A stretch of 64,000 nt of DNA from a marine bacterium B5-7 (GCA_021604525.1 BQJD01000007.1:73950-137949); one strand, 5' to 3'. Shown: positions 54,443-63,788, numbered from the stretch's first letter. Numbers and translations are program-made. Notes: a model not told the origin generated them from the sequence alone.

Positions 54443-55393
54443 TCATGTCGCCAGTTCACTTAGATATTGGTCGGAGATCACAAATAATTCATGTTCAAGC
54501 AGCGTCCTGTGGTTTTCAAAACGCACGCTATCGGGCAGAACGAGGCAGGTATCATCAGGACCGTCAATTACCTCAAGATAGTGTCGATATTCTATGGAAT
54601 TCCGATAAAAATTTCCGTGATTTACAGCATCCCGAATTCGTTCATGAATATCACCCACAAATTTATAATGCATAAGCAGTCCAGAAATGTCCGCTACCTT
54701 TCTATTCCCGATAGTATGGTTGCTATGGATCGCCATTCGATTATCGCCAAAATTTAATGGATGTTTGGTTAAAAGGATGCGATTCAGATTAAACAGGACG
54801 CTTCGAACTCCGCCGCGCCACATTTTGATATCGGTGTTTTCAATCACGTTGCTGGCGATGTCATAGTCTGACTTCTCGATTGACACATGGTTGAAATACC
54901 ACGCACTTTCGCCTATTCGGGAGATCGGTTCGGCTCGCAGTTGCTTTAAAGAAGTCGGTGGCATCAAATCCAGCAAATGCGCGACAACACTTGTGAACCG
55001 ATGCTTGTTTAAATACCACAGGAATCGATCAAAGCTGAATCTGTCCATCATCGGATAGTGAAAAAGCTCGTCTATATCGGCGATCAAGGTCCAGGTACCC
55101 ACACCAAACATCCTCAGCAATGCATGCTTCATGGAGAGCTTTTCCTCCTTGAAATCTGCGAGTGAACGCAGAATCGTCACATTGGAATGCTGTCGTGCAA
55201 CCGCTACCGTATCGTCGCTGGAGCCGTTGTCGAGAAAAACAAAATGAGAAAATCCGATTTTCCGATAGTGGGTAATGAAGTCTTCCATCAAGTCCTGACC
55301 GTCTTTAACCAGGCATAACACGACAGCCTCGTTGGACGATAGCTCAACCTCAAGCGGTCCATGTAAATGTGTTATGCGCAGCTCTTCGTACAC
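54443..55393 (-). CDS. Glycosyltransferase family 2-like (Glyco_tranf_2_4) protein
   Basis: This 316-residue protein has the start EAVVLCLVKDGQDLMEDFITHYRKIG, FVFLDNGSSDDTVAVAR and an acidic LIADIDELFHYP that forms the metal-binding site of this glycosyltransferase family. The C-terminal half has IHSNHTIGNRKV and LLMHYKF. It adds a sugar, probably to the glycan part of the island product. Same strand as its neighbours. Confidence 0.82.
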   Translation of the reverse strand: MYEELRITHLHGPLEVELSSNEAVVLCLVKDGQDLMEDFITHYRKIGFSHFVFLDNGSSDDTVAVARQHSNVTILRSLADFKEEKLSMKHALLRMFGVGTWTLIADIDELFHYPMMDRFSFDRFLWYLNKHRFTSVVAHLLDLMPPTSLKQLRAEPISRIGESAWYFNHVSIEKSDYDIASNVIENTDIKMWRGGVRSVLFNLNRILLTKHPLNFGDNRMAIHSNHTIGNRKVADISGLLMHYKFVGDIHERIRDAVNHGNFYRNSIEYRHYLEVIDGPDDTCLVLPDSVRFENHRTLLEHELFVISDQYLSELAT

Positions 55394-55437
55394 TGGAGTG
55401 AGTTCTGTTAAAACAGGTACCGAAAATAATCCAGAAT

Positions 55438-56223
55438 TCAGTTTGTCCTGGCTTTGTAATCAATCGTGTCGTAGATGGTCAGCAATTCGGACCTGGTAAG
55501 ATAAAGCCATGGTTTATGAATACCGAGCGGCGATGGGTAATAAAGTGTTTCAACGGAGAAACGTTTTGCCGTTTCCACTGATGGCAGGCGATATTCATCC
55601 TTGTGAAGATGAAGCTGTATGGAAAAGAAGGAGTCTTCAGATGGAATGACATGTGTCTTGCCTCGCTGACACATATCGATCATTGCCTGCCGGCCCCGAA
55701 GTGATAAACCACCGTTACCGACCCGAACTACATCCGACACAGCCTGGCCCACACTCCAGGGAGCGCCGATATAGTCGAACCCGGTAAACTCATGCACCCC
55801 ATGGTGACATAACAGGGTATCCACTTCGAAGCACAGGAGGGTTTTACCTTTTAATCGGGACCAATAGCTGACGCTTTTCCTCAACGCCCTGAATTCCTCG
55901 CGGGTCAGGTTGTCTTGCTTCAGGAACTCAACCCATACCGTATTCCAGCCTTGTAAAAGGCTGGTGATATTTTCCCTGTTGGCGTTACTGGTGACAACAA
56001 AAAGACCCCAGCCGTCGCCAAGAAAATGCATCACGTTTCGAAGCACATATTCAAAATGCGGATGAGGCCTTGGTTCGATAATGACTGCGAAATATTCCGA
56101 CTCCGCAGGAATTGAATCAAATCCGAATTCACGCACCAGAGGATAGGTATCCGTCACGAATTCCTCATGAAATTTGAGATTAGCCTGGCGTCGACGACGC
56201 ATGTTGACTTGTGTATCCGTCAT
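55438..56223 (-). CDS. DUF5672-family putative glycosyltransferase
   Basis: This 261-residue protein shows the DUF5672 pattern: AVIIEPRPHPHFEYVLRN near the start, LCFEVDTLLC, FDYIGAPW, VGNGGLSLRGRQAMIDM and PSEDSFFS. The family is thought to be glycosyltransferase-like. Its start lies 3 bases after the end of the TPR-GT9 gene on the same strand, so both belong to one operon. Confidence 0.75.
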   Translation of the reverse strand: MTDTQVNMRRRRQANLKFHEEFVTDTYPLVREFGFDSIPAESEYFAVIIEPRPHPHFEYVLRNVMHFLGDGWGLFVVTSNANRENITSLLQGWNTVWVEFLKQDNLTREEFRALRKSVSYWSRLKGKTLLCFEVDTLLCHHGVHEFTGFDYIGAPWSVGQAVSDVVRVGNGGLSLRGRQAMIDMCQRGKTHVIPSEDSFFSIQLHLHKDEYRLPSVETAKRFSVETLYYPSPLGIHKPWLYLTRSELLTIYDTIDYKARTN

Positions 56224-56226
56224 AGG

Positions 56227-57768
56227 TTACGAAATCCTTAACTTGTGCCTTAATGGGAGTTTATTTTTCGTATCCGGCGTGCGACTGCTACCGACAGTTT
56301 CGCGAAGCGAGACGACAACAGACTGCATCACGCGACTCCAGTCGCCTTCCGTTTCCTGCCTGAAAAGCCGCATGGTGGGATACCATGGGCTTATGGATCG
56401 ATCCATCGAGTAGCGCCAACAGTGACGCACCCATAAGATAGTCCAAACCGGGTGTCCCAAAGCACCGGCCAGATGTGCGATCGATGTGTCTACTGTAATC
56501 ACCAGATCCAGACACTTCATCAGTGCCGCAGTCTCGGAAAAATCTTCCATCTCTGGCATAAAATCGATGAACTCCATGCCAGCAGGGGGCATCTTCGCCT
56601 GCTCCTGTTGATCTGCCTTCTGCAGACAGAAGAAGCGTACATTGGGTATCGATGCCAGTGGTGCAAAATCGGACAACGCACATGATCTTTGTGCATTATT
56701 TGCCTGTGTCGATTTACCGGACCAGGTCAGACCCACGTTAAAAGTCCCCGTTCCGACCCGCTGTTTCCAGTAATCCTGTCGAACGGGATCGACATGAAGA
56801 TATGGGACATTCAACGGAATAGAGTCAGTCCGGGTGTCGAACAGCCTCGGTAACGACATCATCGGCATTTGATAATCAATGCCCATAGCGGTGGGATCGA
56901 GAGGCTCGAAAAGATTCTGTGTCGAAGAGACTCCTGAAACGGACTTGATAAGCGTATCCAGCCGCGGTCTGCACCGCACCAAGACCTTCGCGCCACGTTT
57001 AACGAGTAGTGGCACATAGCGAATCATTTGTATGGCATCTCCGAAACCCTGCTCCTGGTTGATGAGCAAGGTTTTTCCGGCCAACGGCTCTTCCGACCAT
57101 TCGGGTATTTGCTGACTGATCACACCAGGATATTTGATCTGACCAGTGGCGAATCGCCACTCGAAATCCCTCCATCCCTGCTTGTAGTGTCCCTGCTTCA
57201 ACAGCAACAATGCACGGTTATAGCGGGCGACCGGGTGGTCGGGCCTGATCTGTATGATTTCATCATAAAGTGTCAAAGCATCATGATACAGACCGGAACT
57301 TTCAAGCAAGGAAGCCAATTTGAGGCGCGTTGTTTTTGACCGGGGTTTCTTTTCTAGTCCGGTACGATAAACATCAATAGCGGCTTCGATTCTCTTCTGA
57401 TCGATAAGGACGCGGGCCAGATTTGAATAAGATCGCGATATTCTCGGAGCGAGCTCAATGGCGCGGGTAAAAAGTTTGCCGGCTCTATCCAGGTCGCCCC
57501 TTTGCCAGGCAATATATCCCAGGTTGTTATAGACGTGCGGGTTGAGCGGATCGAATTTGAGTGCATGTTCAAAGTATTTTTCCGCCTTACCCTCGGTGCC
57601 TTCAAGCTTTAAATGAATGGTGCCCAGAAGATTGTGCGTTTCCGCACTGTCCGGTTGCAGGTCGAGAGCACTCTGTGCAATCCGCCTTGCTTCTTCCTTG
57701 CTACCCTGTTCAAGTTCCGAATATGCCCGGCGATACAAACGGGTGAATGTGGTGCGATTATCGTTCAA
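56227..57768 (-). CDS. TPR-GT9-like fusion protein
   Basis: This 513-residue protein has about five N-terminal TPR repeats (DSAETHNLLGTIHLK, NPHVYNNLGYIAWQRGDLDRA). A C-terminal glycosyltransferase-family-9-like domain follows, with INQEQGFGDAIQMIRYVPLL, VGLTWSGKS and LVITVDTSIAHLAGALGHPVW. GT9 includes the LPS heptosyltransferases; the TPR arm probably binds a protein acceptor. It overlaps its larger paralogue by four bases (ATGA). Confidence 0.85.
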   Translation of the reverse strand: MNDNRTTFTRLYRRAYSELEQGSKEEARRIAQSALDLQPDSAETHNLLGTIHLKLEGTEGKAEKYFEHALKFDPLNPHVYNNLGYIAWQRGDLDRAGKLFTRAIELAPRISRSYSNLARVLIDQKRIEAAIDVYRTGLEKKPRSKTTRLKLASLLESSGLYHDALTLYDEIIQIRPDHPVARYNRALLLLKQGHYKQGWRDFEWRFATGQIKYPGVISQQIPEWSEEPLAGKTLLINQEQGFGDAIQMIRYVPLLVKRGAKVLVRCRPRLDTLIKSVSGVSSTQNLFEPLDPTAMGIDYQMPMMSLPRLFDTRTDSIPLNVPYLHVDPVRQDYWKQRVGTGTFNVGLTWSGKSTQANNAQRSCALSDFAPLASIPNVRFFCLQKADQQEQAKMPPAGMEFIDFMPEMEDFSETAALMKCLDLVITVDTSIAHLAGALGHPVWTILWVRHCWRYSMDRSISPWYPTMRLFRQETEGDWSRVMQSVVVSLRETVGSSRTPDTKNKLPLRHKLRIS

Positions 57769-59912
57769 TCTGGATTCCCCGGACTCAGCCGAGGAACTTG
57801 TGACATTTCTTCCCGGAATTGCTCCGGATCAGAATATTCTGTGATTCTGGCAAGTTCCTCGGTGATCTGCTGAATGGGCTGCGTCCAGTCACCCGTTACG
57901 TGCTGACGGAACAGACGCATCGTCGGATACCAGGGGCTGTCATTTCGATCGAGCAAATAACGCCAGCAACAATTCGTCCACAGAACCACCCAAACGGGGT
58001 GTCCCAGCGCGCCTGCCAGGTGAGCCACCGACGTATCGATGGTAATCACCAGGTCAAGATTCTTGATTAATGCAGCCGTATCCGCCATGTCGGTAAAATT
58101 GTCGGTGAAGTCAACGAACTCCATACCCGCAGGCGGTGATTTTGCCTGCGCAGAGGCTTCCCCGACTTGCAAGCTGTAAAATGTTACACCGCTTACGTCC
58201 GCCAACGGAGCGAAATCATCCAGGCGGCACGATCGATTGTTGTTGTCGCCCTGATCCGGATTTCCTTCCCATACGAGGCCAACTTTGAATCCGCTCGTCT
58301 GGGCGCGCTCACGCCAACTGGCAACGAGCTCATCATCCACCGTCAGATAGGGCACATCTGCGGGAATGCTGTCGAAACGGGTTCCAAGTAGATGGGGCAC
58401 TGACATCAACGGAACCTGTAAATCGTATGTAGCCTGTTCAAGTTCTGACCGCTCCTTGCGAGAGAATCGTTCATCGATACCCTCAACGCTTTCGAAGAGT
58501 CTGAACAAAGGCGGGCCGCAGCGCAGAATCACCTTACCCCCCAGCTCCTTGATCCCGGGCAGATAGCGAATGAAGTGGATGGCGTCTCCAAGTCCTTGCT
58601 CATGATGAACAAGCAATGTTTTGCCGCGAAAAGTACTACCATCCCATTCGGGCTGATGCCAGTTCGCATTGATATTCATGCTGGTGGAATTGGCAGCGAA
58701 GCGCCATTCGTATTCTCGCCAGCCGACATTGAAGCGGCCAAGTTTCAGATTCAGGATACCATTGGCGAAATGTGCGTCGGGGTGGTCCGGCGTTTCGCGT
58801 ATTGCTGCCTCGAAATCTGCCAAAGCGTCTTGCCATCGTGACAAACGCGTGTGGACTGCACCGCGACCAGTAAATGCAGAGGCCAGGTAAGGGTTGTTGT
58901 CAAGTTTGATAGCACGACTATAGTGTTTTATCGCATCGTCAAAATCCCCTGACTTGACGCACATACTGGCCAGATTCATCAAAGCGGAAGGCCAATCGGG
59001 AGACAGGACAACTGCTTGTTCAAAATTTTCCCGGGCATCGGTGTATTGCTGCAGATTCTGGTTTACCGCACCGAGATTGAAGTAAATACTCGCGGATTTT
59101 GAATCAAGCTGGAGCGCTGTCGAGAATGCCGATAACGCTTGTTCCGGTTGGCCCAATTCTCGCAACACCGACCCCAGGTTGTTATAGGCGGCTGCCGATT
59201 TTGAATCTAATATAATCGCGCGGCGGCAGGCAGCCAGCGCCTTATCCCACTCGTGCCTGTCGTAATAAAGCTGACTCAGGTTGAGATGATAATTGGCGTT
59301 TCGTGGATCTTTCTCGATGGCGAGTTGGTAAGCACCGATTGCCTCTTCCTGTCTGCCTTGCACTTGATAGAACAAGCCGAGATTACCGTGGGAAAAACCA
59401 TAATCGGGAGATAACGATATGGACTTTAGCAGAACCTCAATTGCATCCTGCGTGTTTCCTTGTCGGTGCAGAAAAAGTGCCAGGCTGTTGGCGGCTTCCG
59501 GGCGTTTCTCATCTATCTTCAACGCCCGGTCATAAGCGGCTCTAGCCTGTTCAATCTGACCCAGCGCTGCGTACGTATTACCGAGGTTGTGCCAGGCGTC
59601 GTAATGTCCGGAATCGACGCGGGTTACAGCCAAGAAACATTTCTGTGCATCTGTGAACTTTTTCTGTGCCCAATATAGCGAACCCAAGTTGTTCAAAAAG
59701 CCGGTGTTATCGGGTGAAAGCTCCACCGCTTTTCGCATCACTGCCTCGGTCTCCTCTGTCGGCCCTCTGGACTGAAGTAATACGACGCCGAGCAGCGATA
59801 CCGAAGGCAAATCATTCGGCGATTCCGCCAGCACCTGACGCAGCAGCGCCTCCGACTGACCTAGCTGACGCATGTCATAGTGTTCAAGCGCCGCGTTATA
59901 GAGATTGTGCAC
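57765..59912 (-). CDS. Large TPR-GT9-like fusion protein
   Basis: This 715-residue protein has about 11 TPR repeats (for example DAWHNLGNTYAALGQIEQARAAYDRAL at about residue 100 and NNLGSVLRELGQPEQALSAFSTAL). The C-terminal GT9-like domain has LLVHHEQGLGDAIHFIRYLPG, VGLVWEGNPD and LVITIDTSVAHLAGALGHPVW. TPR-glycosyltransferases often glycosylate proteins, so the Tat-exported protein encoded just upstream on the same strand is a possible acceptor (inference). It is translationally coupled to the 513-residue paralogue. Confidence 0.87.
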   Translation of the reverse strand: MHNLYNAALEHYDMRQLGQSEALLRQVLAESPNDLPSVSLLGVVLLQSRGPTEETEAVMRKAVELSPDNTGFLNNLGSLYWAQKKFTDAQKCFLAVTRVDSGHYDAWHNLGNTYAALGQIEQARAAYDRALKIDEKRPEAANSLALFLHRQGNTQDAIEVLLKSISLSPDYGFSHGNLGLFYQVQGRQEEAIGAYQLAIEKDPRNANYHLNLSQLYYDRHEWDKALAACRRAIILDSKSAAAYNNLGSVLRELGQPEQALSAFSTALQLDSKSASIYFNLGAVNQNLQQYTDARENFEQAVVLSPDWPSALMNLASMCVKSGDFDDAIKHYSRAIKLDNNPYLASAFTGRGAVHTRLSRWQDALADFEAAIRETPDHPDAHFANGILNLKLGRFNVGWREYEWRFAANSTSMNINANWHQPEWDGSTFRGKTLLVHHEQGLGDAIHFIRYLPGIKELGGKVILRCGPPLFRLFESVEGIDERFSRKERSELEQATYDLQVPLMSVPHLLGTRFDSIPADVPYLTVDDELVASWRERAQTSGFKVGLVWEGNPDQGDNNNRSCRLDDFAPLADVSGVTFYSLQVGEASAQAKSPPAGMEFVDFTDNFTDMADTAALIKNLDLVITIDTSVAHLAGALGHPVWVVLWTNCCWRYLLDRNDSPWYPTMRLFRQHVTGDWTQPIQQITEELARITEYSDPEQFREEMSQVPRLSPGNPD

Positions 59913-60025
59913 TGACTTTTACGAGGAGATCCGGAACTGTGAAATGATGCAGACCAATCATTCTACAATAACAGCAAACTGACAGAAAACGTCACTGACC
60001 TTAAATTGTCGGGTGAGACTCGTTG

Positions 60026-60055
60026 AAAAAAAAGCCGCCCTGAGGCGGCTTTTTG
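60026..60055. terminator. Bidirectional rho-independent terminator
   Basis: A stem AAAAAGCCGCC/GGCGGCTTTTT with loop CTGA (60040-60043) has A-rich and T-rich flanks, so it can terminate in both directions. On the minus strand it ends the transcript of the Tat-signal protein gene (stop at 60150), separating it from the TPR-GT9 operon. Confidence 0.88.
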
Positions 60056-60149
60056 AATCCTGAAGTCTGATTGCTTGCAGGCGCTGGAATACTACTTGAT
60101 TTCCGCGCTCTTATTGCTGGTCGTCCAATGTTATCAACTCAGATGCGAA

Positions 60150-60668
60150 CTAATCAACCGCTCTGACAATCGTGCAGGAACAACCATTATCGAACTCAGC
60201 GATGAATGTAACCAACTCACCTTCATCAGGAACCGTGCCTGGATTGGCAAAAGATTCAGAGCACGAGAATGAAATCAGGAAACCGGGGGAGGAACCAGCT
60301 CGCACATTGGTACAGGTTACTATCGTCTCACCGGTGTTGCTAATAACTCTTACTGTACCGATGCCTTGTCCACAGGAATTATCGAGTTTGCCAACAACAG
60401 ACATCGAAAAAGAATGTGCGTAGTCTGGCAGATCACCCACGAATGCCCAACCATTCATCACTATGCAATCGTCGCCACCACCGCCACCACCGCCACCGCC
60501 GGTTGATTGGGCGTGAGCCGGAAGCATGACTGACTTCAGTGCAGGTTTGGTCCACTCGGACGGAGCCACTGCAGCGACAGCGCCGCCAGCGGTCAGTGCT
60601 TTAAGTAGTTTGCGACGAGACGGATTGCTTGTCGTCTCGTTTTGTCCCGTTTCAATATCTTTATTCAT
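60150..60668 (-). CDS. Tat-exported six-cysteine protein with poly-Gly linker
   Basis: This 172-residue protein has a twin-arginine signal (SRRKLLKALTAGGAVAAVA), a conserved-looking WTKPALKSVMLPAHAQ segment and a linker of nine Gly. A mature domain of about 105 residues contains six Cys (near DDC, NSC, VTC, FSC, GCSC). The even number suggests disulfides in the periplasm. No family is recognised with confidence. It has its own terminator. It is the only obvious exported small protein in the island. Confidence 0.7.
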   Translation of the reverse strand: MNKDIETGQNETTSNPSRRKLLKALTAGGAVAAVAPSEWTKPALKSVMLPAHAQSTGGGGGGGGGDDCIVMNGWAFVGDLPDYAHSFSMSVVGKLDNSCGQGIGTVRVISNTGETIVTCTNVRAGSSPGFLISFSCSESFANPGTVPDEGELVTFIAEFDNGCSCTIVRAVD

Positions 60669-61128
60669 TTAAGTATTCCCCGTTTTACAGGTGTTAATCA
60701 GGATGACATTTTCGCGAGGCTTTTCACCCATATTCAGGTTTAGTTCAGCCAAGACGAATAATGAGTTAACTTTCATTAACTTGTCAACCCTTTAGTGAGG
60801 TTTTGTGGTGAATTGGCTGAAATACAACATACACCGATTAATAAACTCTAATGTAATACACTGTCCGGTACATAAAATTAATGAAATCGGGTGCGTTATG
60901 CGGCGTAAACGAGCAATAATTTGAAATGCAGGCCACAATGAGAACATAATATATTCAATGACTTAAAGAATTTCCATTCAATTAGACTAAAAATGTAATC
61001 GCCACGTTGCACAAAAACCAGGGAAACGCGTAGTATTCGACTACTAACAAGCACTTAAGCAAAACGCTTTTAGCGCAAAATTAAGTGATTTTGACCCCGA
61101 TACAACACCTTCAGCACCGGGATGTCCA
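60669..61128. promoter_or_regulatory. Divergent AT-rich intergenic region
   Basis: This 460-base gap lies between the divergent Tat-signal protein and pseudokinase genes and should carry both promoters. It contains the direct repeat TTAACTT at 60766-60772 and 60776-60782, one helical turn apart, about 100 bases upstream of the Tat-signal gene. This could be a regulator site. The rest is low in GC and shows no open frame of note. Confidence 0.35.
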
Positions 61129-62169
61129 TTGACCTCGGGAATATCGTCCACATTGACAGCAGCAGAAATGGCAACCAGTTCAAGCGCAAACAAGGTCCGA
61201 TCGGAACAACTCGGTGAGTATCAATTGTTGAGCAATGTTGCGAAACAGGATCTATGCCGTATCCTCACTGCATTCAAGCAAACACCTGACAACAAATCAG
61301 TTTATTTCCTCAAAGTTCCAGATGAATCGGCTGAAATCACTCACGCCAATGGTCGACTCACCAATGAGTCGATCATTCTCCGCAGGCTCGGCAATGCATT
61401 CCTGATGTCCACGCCCGAGGAACATGACCTTGATGGAAAGGTCGTGTTGAACTGGCCCTATCGAAACGGAGTGAGCCTGGCTGAGATACTGTTTGCGCAA
61501 AGATCCGGAAAATCGGATCTCGAGTTGAATACCAAGATCTGGATCGTGGCAACGATATTACGCGCCATGAACGAGATCGAAGCTGTTACAGATGACAAGC
61601 AAAGCATGTCATTCGTCATCCTGGGTAGCCCCGACAGTCTGTGGGTAACTGACAATGGCGAGCTGTTCTCGATCGGATTGGCAGATATCATCACGACCGA
61701 CTCCAGCACAGTATCGACATTGTGGTCGCCGATGACAGCGCCGGAGCGTATTGTCGAGGGTCGTGTTATCGATCGCCGCGCCGATATATTTGCAGTGGGC
61801 GCGTTATTGTTTCACTTGCTGACGCTTCGTACACTGATATCGGATAACACGCTGAATTCCAATATCGTGTATCGGTTGTTTCGTAATGTTCATCCGAAGC
61901 CGTCGGATGTGAACAAAGATCTCGCAGAATTCGATCCTATCGTCGAAAAGGCGGTTCGATGGTTGCCGGAACACCGATTCCAGACGGCTGATGAGTTTCT
62001 ACACGCGATGCCAGACTCACCAATGAGCGCAACAGATTCTATCCGGGAAGATTTGCACAAAGCCTGCTTGCTGGCATTGGCGGCCAGGAGTTCGGGCAGA
62101 AGTAACAGACCATCGCCACAACGGATGCTGGTTGACGACAAGATGGACCCACAACGAGTAACCCTGTGA
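61129..62169 (+). CDS. Protein-kinase-like protein, probable pseudokinase
   Basis: This protein is 346 residues from TTG 61129; the ATG at 61168 is an equally likely start. A kinase-like fold is suggested by the N-lobe VYFLKVP (candidate ATP Lys), TNESIILRRLG, NWPYRNGVSLAEIL, and the C-lobe MTAPERIVEG (APE motif) and ADIFAVGALLFHLLT. The HRDLKPxN loop is replaced by LGSPDSLWVTDNG and the DFG by IGLADI, so the catalytic Asp residues are missing. It is probably a regulatory pseudokinase. It lies on the plus strand with the zinc-ribbon gene. Confidence 0.7.
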   Translation: MTSGISSTLTAAEMATSSSANKVRSEQLGEYQLLSNVAKQDLCRILTAFKQTPDNKSVYFLKVPDESAEITHANGRLTNESIILRRLGNAFLMSTPEEHDLDGKVVLNWPYRNGVSLAEILFAQRSGKSDLELNTKIWIVATILRAMNEIEAVTDDKQSMSFVILGSPDSLWVTDNGELFSIGLADIITTDSSTVSTLWSPMTAPERIVEGRVIDRRADIFAVGALLFHLLTLRTLISDNTLNSNIVYRLFRNVHPKPSDVNKDLAEFDPIVEKAVRWLPEHRFQTADEFLHAMPDSPMSATDSIREDLHKACLLALAARSSGRSNRPSPQRMLVDDKMDPQRVTL

Positions 62170-62229
62170 TCCTCGATTATCAGTGTGGTGTCTGCTCACC
62201 CATTCACAACCAGATCTACGAGCAACTCA

Positions 62230-62499
62230 ATGAAAGAGACTGACGCAATCGCAAATGACGCTCCCGCAAAGGGTAAAAAGAGGCGCTTTAATGACCTGCT
62301 TAAGAATCAGTTTTTTGCACCGCCCGCCGTTGCCCGCTCACGCATGGCCATTTGCGAGAAATGCGAGTACTTAACATCTATCAAGCTGTGCAAGAAATGC
62401 AATTGTCTCATGCCGGCCAAGACTAATCTTGCGGGGACGAGATGCCCGGAGAAGAAATGGTTTCCTTATTACGCACCAAAAAAATCGCTGGGCGACTGA
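62230..62499 (+). CDS. Small zinc-ribbon-like protein
   Basis: From ATG 62230 this 89-residue protein has a Lys/Arg-rich start and a Cys cluster: ICEKCEYLTSIKLCKKCNCL and TRCPEKKW. Five or more Cys in CxxC pairs suggest a zinc ribbon, resembling small phage or DUF6171-type proteins. It starts 60 bases after the pseudokinase stop and may be co-transcribed. Function unknown. Confidence 0.6.
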   Translation: MKETDAIANDAPAKGKKRRFNDLLKNQFFAPPAVARSRMAICEKCEYLTSIKLCKKCNCLMPAKTNLAGTRCPEKKWFPYYAPKKSLGD

Positions 62500-62577
62500 A
62501 TACTGTTACTTATCTCGGCACCTTACATTCATCTGAGATCGAATAATCGATAATGGCTGAAACGATTAACAACCGCA

Positions 62578-63489
62578 TTAATCTGAATAGCCCAGTCTTT
62601 CCAGCAGGCCTTTTGACATTTCCTCGAAATCGGCAGCGATTTGCGGTGTGAAATGATTTTTCCAATCGCCGGCAATCCCCTTGCGATAGAACGATTCACT
62701 GTCTTCCTCACCACGCCCTCGACCACCTGACAGTTTCTTGAAAGCACAAGCATCGACACATTGCCGGACAATCTCCACTTGACTGTCTACACTGAGAAAC
62801 TCGAATATATTTTTAAGCTCCGTCTCAGGCTGCTCCAGTAGCGTTTCGTAAGTGACCTCAAGGTATCGTTGCTGTCCGAGTCGCAGACCTTGCTTGCGAC
62901 CTTCTTCTATCTTGTCCGCCCAACCCCCGGCAAAATCCTTGGCGAAGTTCTCGAATGTACCCCAGTTTTGAACGGTTTTACCTATATCCGTCTTGAGATT
63001 AAAGTGCCATAAGGACACGGCAACATCTCGCCCATCGCGTATGATATGAATGAATCGCGCCTCAGGAAACAAAGAAGACAACATCGGCATGTCATCAAGA
63101 TTGCCGGGGGTCTTGTCACCAATACATTTCACCCGATCATCATTCAACCATTTGCCGAACATCATGCCAATTGTGGCGATAGAAAGAAATGCAACGTCCC
63201 GATCATCGTACGCCAACACGTCAGTGGTGCCACCGTGTTTTTTCAAATGGGCGATGGCCCCACCCTTTCTGGAAATCTCGAGATTGTAATCTTTGACCCA
63301 CTGCACAAATGGGCGAACCACCTGCCCACCGAAATGTGCTTCGCCCTTGCAGATCGCCTCCGGGTGAGCGTCTACAAGCCGTTCCAGCCAGGTTGTACCC
63401 GACTTCATCACGCCGCAAACAAAAAAAATCTGCTTATCGAAAACTCCGTTCAAGCGATCAAGGGTTTCATGAAATACTGAGTCTGGCAT
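62578..63489 (-). CDS. Sulfotransferase family protein (sulfotransferase_1 type)
   Basis: This 303-residue protein has the 5' PAPS loop FFVCGVMKSGTTWLERLV, the 3' motif FIHIIRDGRDVAVSLWHF and the C-terminal FYRKGIAGDWKNHF. It is the nearest relative in the window of the sulfotransferase at 48997-49896. The PqqD-like gene lies 30 bases upstream on the same strand, so the two are probably co-transcribed. Confidence 0.88.
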   Translation of the reverse strand: MPDSVFHETLDRLNGVFDKQIFFVCGVMKSGTTWLERLVDAHPEAICKGEAHFGGQVVRPFVQWVKDYNLEISRKGGAIAHLKKHGGTTDVLAYDDRDVAFLSIATIGMMFGKWLNDDRVKCIGDKTPGNLDDMPMLSSLFPEARFIHIIRDGRDVAVSLWHFNLKTDIGKTVQNWGTFENFAKDFAGGWADKIEEGRKQGLRLGQQRYLEVTYETLLEQPETELKNIFEFLSVDSQVEIVRQCVDACAFKKLSGGRGRGEEDSESFYRKGIAGDWKNHFTPQIAADFEEMSKGLLERLGYSD

Positions 63490-63518
63490 CGGCTGGAATG
63501 TTTCTTCCGTCGCTTTAC

Positions 63519-63788
63519 TTACTTGAACTCGATGCCGCCGAACTCCACAAATACCTCAATTGCCTCCCGAACTTCATCGGACATGGATTCGGCGGCCTCA
63601 GGGTAGCTCTCACTTAGCAGTTCGACGATATCCTTCTCGGACCGCTCACCATCGCACAGATACCACACCATGGCCGCGGATTCGTTCAGATAGAGGGTTT
63701 CTGTTTTACCTGCGTGATAAAGCAGAAGCTCGCCGTCCATCTCGTTTACCTGGTAGGCGTCATCTCGAAGCGGTATTCTTGAATTCAT
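63519..63788 (-). CDS. PqqD-family protein (RiPP recognition element-like)
   Basis: This 89-residue protein matches the PqqD fold: DGELLLYHAGKTETLYLNES, MVWYLCDGERSEKDIVELL and a final EVFVEFGGIEF. PqqD-like proteins bind leader peptides and present them to modifying enzymes. It is next to a sulfotransferase and 3 kb from the Tat-signal protein. Whether it recognises that protein or another precursor outside the window is not known. Confidence 0.82.
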   Translation of the reverse strand: MNSRIPLRDDAYQVNEMDGELLLYHAGKTETLYLNESAAMVWYLCDGERSEKDIVELLSESYPEAAESMSDEVREAIEVFVEFGGIEFK

